Assembly: GCF_027887165.1 (NCBI RefSeq)
Contig: NC_077232.1
Span: forward strand, 82,009,399 to 82,073,398
From: Monodelphis domestica
Lineage: Eukaryota > Chordata > Mammalia > Didelphimorphia > Didelphidae
DNA length: 64,000 nucleotides
Direction of reading: 5' to 3'
The notes under the pieces were generated by a model. The model had not been told where the DNA came from. It ran no database searches and saw only the letters and a program-made list of their open reading frames with translations. Below, piece by piece: positions 58,881 through 64,000 of this stretch; within the stretch, counting starts at the first letter, position 1; every line of letters begins with the position of its first letter. Made by a program: the position numbers and the translations under genes.

Positions 58881-59960
58881 AGAGAAAGCTCCTCTCTAGC
58901 AGGCCCACATACACTCCTTGTGGCTACACCACTCAGTCCCTCGTCTGGTTGGTAAATAGCCAATAGAGACCCAACTCCTCCATTATTTCATCACAAGAAG
59001 AGGCAGGACTTTGTTCCTGTGAGGAAGGATGCCAACATACCCTTTCCTCTTCACCCCACTGGCTGGGTCTCCATAGCCAACATGGCGGGCGAGAGCTTTC
59101 TGACTTTTCTTCCCAAAGACAGTTCTTGTTTGCATATAAATAAGGAACAAGTCTTCCCCCCTCTCCCTGCCCCCTCTAACTAAAGCCTGCCCAATGAGAT
59201 GCCTTGAGTCCTGGGAGTAAATTACTTTAGCTTGAAAGCTGGCTGACCTTCAAAATTTGAGTTTTAAAAGAGGTTTCATGTAAAAATGATTACAATTCAA
59301 TATTAATTTCCCACTAAACTATTAGAGAACAATTAAAAAATTTAAAACTGTGAATATGTAGCACAGACTGAGTGCTATAAGACATAGGAAGGGTTCATCA
59401 GCTTGCTAGAGAAGAGAGGATTACAGCTACAGAGACTTGGCTCATCCCCCATATTTAGGGGGATGATGACTGGTCTAGGTGACTATTAGTGGCACTTTCA
59501 GTTCTATGATTTCATGAAAACTTGGTATCATTCTCTTTCTTGACTATGCTTTTCAGTTCTACAAATCTAAGCTTGTAGGGAAAACCATATTCTGGTAATG
59601 AAGAGAAAAGGATGAAATTTAGGAGACTGAAATTCCATATTCTCAGTTCCTGGGGACCTTGTGTAAGACCCTGAATTACTCTTGGCAGAAGTTTCCCTCA
59701 CCTATAAAGTAGACTTGTGAAGACCCTTGCCTTAGCAAGTATCATAGTCCTGAGTACCCTCAGCTGGGAGCTCCACTCTCCACACAACATCTATGCTTGA
59801 GAATATGCTAAGCTCTTAAGATGGAACCCTCATTAACCACTCGGATGGGACGCCATTTATACCTCTTTATCTTTCTACTCATTCTGTTCATTGCCCTTGG
59901 AATGGCCTTCCTACTCTTTCCCACTTATTAGTACATTTTCTGTTTCCTTTTAACTCTTTA
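58881..59960. other. MSANTD1 intron, unclassified
   Basis: 59080-59170 contains AACATGGCGGGCGAGAGC and TTTGCATATAAATAAGG, an octamer-like and TATA-like pair that could come from an LTR. No proof. No exon recognised. Confidence 0.35.
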
Positions 59961-59969
59961 TCAGTAATC

Positions 59970-60279
59970 TCTGACTTTCAATAAAGGAAGGGCGATAACT
60001 GAACATTTCCTGCATCCATTATACCCAAAGGGTCCCTTTTCCAGTTATTCTCGAGTATGAATTCTCAAATGTCTATTATGACTTTTGTTTCCCCAACATA
60101 ATTTCCCACATTTACTACATTCATAGGGTTTTGTTTCAATATAAGTGAACTAATGTTCAAAATGCGTAATTAGTCATTGAAGGTTTTTTTACATTGTTTA
60201 CATTCACAGGGCTTTTTCTGTTATGAACAGAGTTATGGATAAGGAATGAATTTCTCCTGAATTCCCTTCCATATTTATC
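59970..60279 (-). pseudogene. C2H2 zinc-finger (KRAB-ZNF type) pseudogene fragment
   Basis: On the minus strand one finger is well preserved: KPYECSKCGKLCWGN, then KSHNRHLRIHTRE, with exact C-x2-C-x12-H-x3-H spacing and an HTxE linker followed by a stop. Upstream a second finger core reads CECKQCKKTF and then breaks. Before it, FRRNSFLIHNSVHNRKSP keeps both His but has Tyr for a Cys. Downstream FGYNGCRKCS is a fourth, degenerate finger. Stops and at least one frameshift separate them, so it is not functional. The 5' side ends in an AT microsatellite, which suggests a truncated copy of a zinc-finger array exon. Confidence 0.8.
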
Positions 60280-60480
60280 ATATATATATGTGTATATATA
60301 TATACATATATATAAAATATAACACGTACTTATATAATTACATATCTAATATAGACTTCCATTTCTGGCAGCCAAAATGGTAGAGTAGGAATGTTCTCAG
60401 CTTGGCTAAACCTATTGCCAAACAACTACAGAAGAAAAAAATGCCCGCATGTAAGATTAAAAATTAATATCCAAATACCT
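60280..60480. repeat. AT/TA-TG microsatellite and short unique sequence
   Basis: 60280-60345 consists of TATATATG and TATATAC words. The remainder is unrecognised. Confidence 0.8.
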
Positions 60481-60710
60481 CAAGTATTATATTTAAGAAG
60501 ATTTATTAATAATAATAACTTTAAGAAAAGGAAAATAAAAGCTAGAGCAAAGAGGGAGTTAGTACAGCCACAGTTGCTGGGAAAAGAGAGAGAGAAAAAG
60601 GTGGAGTTACAGAACTTAATATTAACAATACACAAGGATGCTCCGTGGACAAAGGGAAAAGGATTCTGGGAGATGGAAGTCCAAGGGTTCAAGATTTTCT
60701 AATTACACAC
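60480..60710 (+). repeat. Unclassified dispersed repeat, copy B
   Basis: Same order of words as 44415-44640: TTTATTAATAATAATAACT, CAGTTGCTGGGAAAAGAGAG, GGAGTTACAG, AAAGGATTCTGGGAGATGG, AGGGTTCAAGA, then an AATTACAC-type end. Same orientation as copy A. Confidence 0.6.
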
Positions 60711-60889
60711 CTAACATATCTAATATGATGCAATGTGATAAATAATCCCTTTAGGATTAATTATCTAGTGGTAAATAATGTAAAAACTCTGATGAAAACC
60801 TATCATTCATAACTTTTATGGGGTTTATAACATAAACTCTGTTAAGCTGTGTTCTCTGTATGTTCTATATTCTCTTTAGTATTTTTGAG

Positions 60890-61400
60890 TAAAGGCTTTC
60901 CCAAATTCACCAAACCCATCGAGCTTTGCCACTTCAAGGTCCTACTCTTTCAAGAAGTCTTATCCTGAGTCCCACAGTTCACAGAGATCTCCTAATTCCT
61001 AAAGCATTTTCTGTCTGTACCTAGCACATACTGTCAGTTATTTTTTCAAATGTATGTCTTGGTTTTCCCGTGACAGAATAAGCTCTTTAAGGGACTTCTC
61101 TCATCTATCTCTGGTACCTTGATACTGGCTGTCCCACTTGCCCAGGACATCCTCTTAAATCTTCTTTGCCTTTTATAATGTTGTTTCTTTTCAAGACTCA
61201 GTTCAAATATCCCCTAATATGTGAAGTCTTTCCTGATCCCTAGATGCTAGTGCCTCTCACCACAGTTACCTTGTTTTTATATTGTAATGTTTATTTATCT
61301 ACATCTCTCCACCAAATAGAATGAAAAGCTCTTGAGAGCAAGAATTGTTTCACTTGAGTCTTTGGTTTCCCCAATATTTAGGCCAGTGCCTAGTATTTAG
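60890..61400 (+). repeat. L2 LINE 3' end
   Basis: 'CAAGACTCAGTTCAAATATC', 'GAAGTCTTTCCTGATCCC', 'AAAGCTCTTGAGAGCAAGAA' and 'CAGTGCCTAGTATTTAGCA' fit the L2 3' region. A second L2-like tail precedes it (60930-61130). Confidence 0.65.
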
Positions 61401-62425
61401 CAAGGACTTAAAATTTTTTTTTAATTGCTCACTTTTTATTCTTCCACAGTACTTAGCAGAAGACCTTGCCTCTAGTAGGCATGGAGGAAGTTTTGCTTTC
61501 AAGAAAATTTTAAAGGGTTGTTCCTAGCCAGGTTCCTAAGAGCAGCATCTGGGCTGATTTATGGCCAGTGATTACAGTAGAGGTCTTTTATCACAGTAGT
61601 GTCAGTAAGGTAGACTGACCCCAGTTAGAGGCTGACCCATGTTCTCATAAAATTACAGTCAGAGTTCAATGAGACCTCAGAAATCTTTTGATCCAACCCA
61701 TATCTGATAAGCAATCCCTTTTACACCCACCATGATTAGTTATCATCCTGCCTTCACTTGAAGAAATCCACCAAGGATGGTGCATCTGGAGTCCAAGGAG
61801 TTCCATTCCAATCCCAGACTGCTACTATTACTTCTGTGACTCTGGGAAAGTCATTGGGCGTCTCTGAACACATAATATAAAATGAGGGATTTAGTCCCTT
61901 CCAGCTGAAAACCAATGATTCTGTCATGGAAAATTAATTCCCTTTCCAGATGCTACATTCAGTCTTTGGGCAACTTTTGCGATCAGGAAGACATTTTGTA
62001 AATTTTCTGTTATCCCTACTGATTCTTCTTCATCCTGATCTCCAAGTCCAAACAAAAGAATCTTCATTGGGAATCTGTGTGGTGCCTCAGGCTGAGCATG
62101 TGAGGATCTTGGTTCAATTTCTGGCACTGAGAAAGTCATTTAACCCATCTGGACTTCATTGTATAAAATGTGATCCTTTAAATTCCAGATGTGTGATCCT
62201 ATGATTAGATGATCTCTACGGTCTTTCCCTGCTCTGTCACCCCAGCTCACCATGAAAGCCCTCCAAATCCTGGATGATAACTAATTATTCTCCACTTCAC
62301 CCCATCCTTAAGGCTTTCTTTTTCTAAGCCAGACAGTGATTTTATCAGAAGAAGCAGTGATATTTCATAGAAAGGATTGGACTTGTGGCATAAGTGAACA
62401 AGTAATTCCACACCACCATCTAGGA
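61401..62425. other. MSANTD1 intron with MIR/MAR-type remnants
   Basis: 61790-61920 and 62080-62200 hold SINE remnants ('TGTGACTCTGGGAAAGTC', 'GAGAAAGTCATTTAACCC'). No exon seen. Confidence 0.5.
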
Positions 62426-62427
62426 CT

Positions 62428-62600
62428 TATATTATATTACATTACATTACATTACATTATATTATATTATATTATAATATAATATTATACTAAACTACAT
62501 TATATTATATTATATTATACTATGCTATATTATGTTATGTTATGTTATAATTTATCTATCATGTAATATATCATATGATAAGTTATATTTATAATATACA
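62428..62600. repeat. (TTACA)n / (TTATA)n AT-rich satellite
   Basis: Pentamer runs of ATTAC change into ATTAT and then TATGT words over about 170 bases. Confidence 0.95.
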
Positions 62601-62869
62601 TTATATATATTTATATTCTATTCTATTATTTATCTGTCATAATGAGATAGTAGGAGTGGTGGCTTCTTTTGAGAAGACCTTTGAAATCAAGCAAGCTAAA
62701 AAGTGGGATGAAACAAAAGGACTAGATTGCAAATTCCTCAAGGACAGGTCCTATCTTTTTGTATCTCTAGTCTTAGCTTAGTGTTTGACACATAGGGAGC
62801 GCCTGATAAATATTGATTAATCCATTATTGATTTGAGAATGACTTGCCAGCAAACTCCATATACTCTCA

Positions 62870-63200
62870 AGTGGTGACTTGCTCTTTCATTCACCCTTCT
62901 TTCTGCCACTTTTAGCCTCTTTTCTCTTTATCCACTATTCTTTCTCCTCTTCATTTCTCCCTCGGTTCCACTATTTTGGAATTTCTCTGAATTGTCTTCC
63001 AGGCTCTGAGCTCGGTACCTTCCCTGGTTCCTACATACTGCCTCCTCTCCCCCAGCTTTTCAGCTCTTTTTTGTGTGTTGTCTTCCTCTATTAGATTGTA
63101 AGTGTCTTGAGGGCAGAAACTATCTCTTTTTACTGTTTATATCTCCATTGTTTAGTCCAAACTTAATAAATGTTTATCTACTGATAGGTCCTCTTGGGAT
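62870..63200 (+). repeat. L2 LINE 3' end
   Basis: 'GATTGTAAGTGTCTTGAGGG', 'CAGAAACTATCTCTTTTTAC' and 'AACTTAATAAATGTTTATC' are typical of an L2 tail. Confidence 0.65.
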
Positions 63201-63274
63201 GTTTTACTTATACTTTATCTCTGTCTTCTTGGAATTTTTTTCTCTATTTATGTCTTACTCTTGAATATTTCCAG

Positions 63275-63278
<4 letters not shown>

Positions 63279-63313
<35 letters not shown>
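63279..63313. repeat. (GT)n microsatellite
   Basis: About 17 uninterrupted GT units. Confidence 0.97.
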
Positions 63314-63314
<1 letters not shown>

Positions 63315-63534
63315 ATATCTTCATACCACAAAAGTATAGAATATCAACTGGAAGGAAACTCAGTGATCAAGTTTGTCTCCATCATCTAACAAAGGAGCAA
63401 ACAAGGGCATGAAGAAGGGAAATGCGTCCACCATGGAATCAGGGTGTCAGTGTCAGGACTGGAACTTGTCTGGGAATTATCCATAAAACTCGTAATTGTC
63501 CTGGATGAGTTCAAGTCATCAGAGGCGGCATACT

Positions 63535-63785
63535 GGAAGTGGTGCAGTGGGTGGAGCGCTGGATTTGGAGTCAAGAAGACTCATCTTCATGAGTTTGAAT
63601 CCAGCCTCAGACAATTCCTAGCTTTGTGACCCTGGGCAAGTTGCTTAACCTTCTTTGCCTCAGTTTCCTCACCTGTCAAATGAGATGGAGAAGGAAATGG
63701 CGAACCATTCCAGTATCTTTGACAAGAAAACCCCAAATGGGGTCCTGAAGAGTCGGAAGTAACTTAAATGACTGAACAACAAGAA
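63535..63785 (+). repeat. MAR1/WALLSI-like SINE, near full length
   Basis: The order is a head with 'GGTGCAGTGGGTGGAGCGC', 'GACTCATCTTCATGAGTTTG', 'TAGCTTTGTGACCCTGGGC', 'CTCAGTTTCCTCACCTGTC', 'GGAAATGGCGAACCATTCC', 'AAAACCCCAAATGGGGTCC', and a tail of GACTGAACAACAAG. It is the best copy of this family here. Confidence 0.92.
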
Positions 63786-63924
63786 TTGAAACCACTGTCA
63801 AATTATTGCCAAAGTGGTACCCCTCATCTTAGAAAAACAATGGTGAACAGGGGGATGGAGTGCAGAACCAGAGGTGGGCTGCATCTCGGTTGGAGAAAGG
63901 GAAGGTGATTTTTTAAAATACAAA

Positions 63925-64000
63925 GCCAAGAGCTTGACTTTGATTCCTGGCAAAATTCTAGTTCTCCTTCTTGAGTGGATAGTTTGTGGTTACTTAGAAA
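63925..64000 (+). repeat. CR1/L3-type LINE, cut by the window edge
   Basis: 'GAGCTTGACTTTGATTCCTG', 'GCAAAATTCTAG' and ATAGTTTGTGGTTACTTAGAAA resemble the CR1/L3 block also present near 31508-31540. Confidence 0.6.

Overview
The window looks like nuclear DNA from a marsupial, most likely an opossum-type metatherian. The repeat content supports this: SINEs that keep the 'CCTAGCTGTGTGACCCTGGG' core in both the SINE1/MON1-like and MAR1/WALLSI-like forms, CR1/L3-type, L2 and marsupial-style L1 LINEs, an RTE-SINE-like insert, and long simple repeats. Species is inferred from remembered repeat families, not from a search. Nothing bacterial, viral or CRISPR-like was seen.

Only two protein-coding genes are supported, both on the plus strand. 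Positions 580-3955 hold the last three coding exons of HTT (huntingtin), encoding about 178 C-terminal residues of the C-HEAT region. A long 3' UTR follows, to about 8900, with a proximal AGTAAA signal at 4684 and a distal AATAAA at 8879. From 47.7 kb the next gene begins, MSANTD1 (Myb/SANT-like domain containing 1). It has a small CpG/CCAAT promoter, a mini-exon encoding only MSPKG, and the main SANT-domain exon at 48352-48616. The remaining MSANTD1 exons lie beyond the right edge, so 48.6-64 kb is presumed first-intron sequence.

The 39 kb between the genes is mostly layered repeats. It includes an orphan CpG-dense patch (11.77-12.49 kb), a minus-strand CR1/L3 (14.9-16.1 kb), a perfect 43-bp-arm inverted repeat (26.76 kb), and an L2 (27.1-30.0 kb) split by an L1 and by a polypyrimidine expansion. 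A decayed plus-strand L1 (about 33-40.5 kb) carries at least four later insertions, each with a readable target-site duplication. A six-copy, roughly 117-bp tandem repeat sits at 46.13-47.15 kb, just upstream of MSANTD1.

The MSANTD1 intron holds a 173-bp pure purine tract, a 414-bp CCTT/CCTG array, a possible conserved non-coding element near 53.3 kb, a minus-strand C2H2 zinc-finger pseudogene fragment near 60.1 kb, and more LINE and SINE copies. HTT and MSANTD1 share no pathway that the sequence reveals; they are simply neighbours, an order also remembered for human 4p16.3. I found no convincing new biological system. The best leads are the perfect hairpin, the MSANTD1 mini-exon, the orphan CpG patch and the promoter-proximal tandem array.
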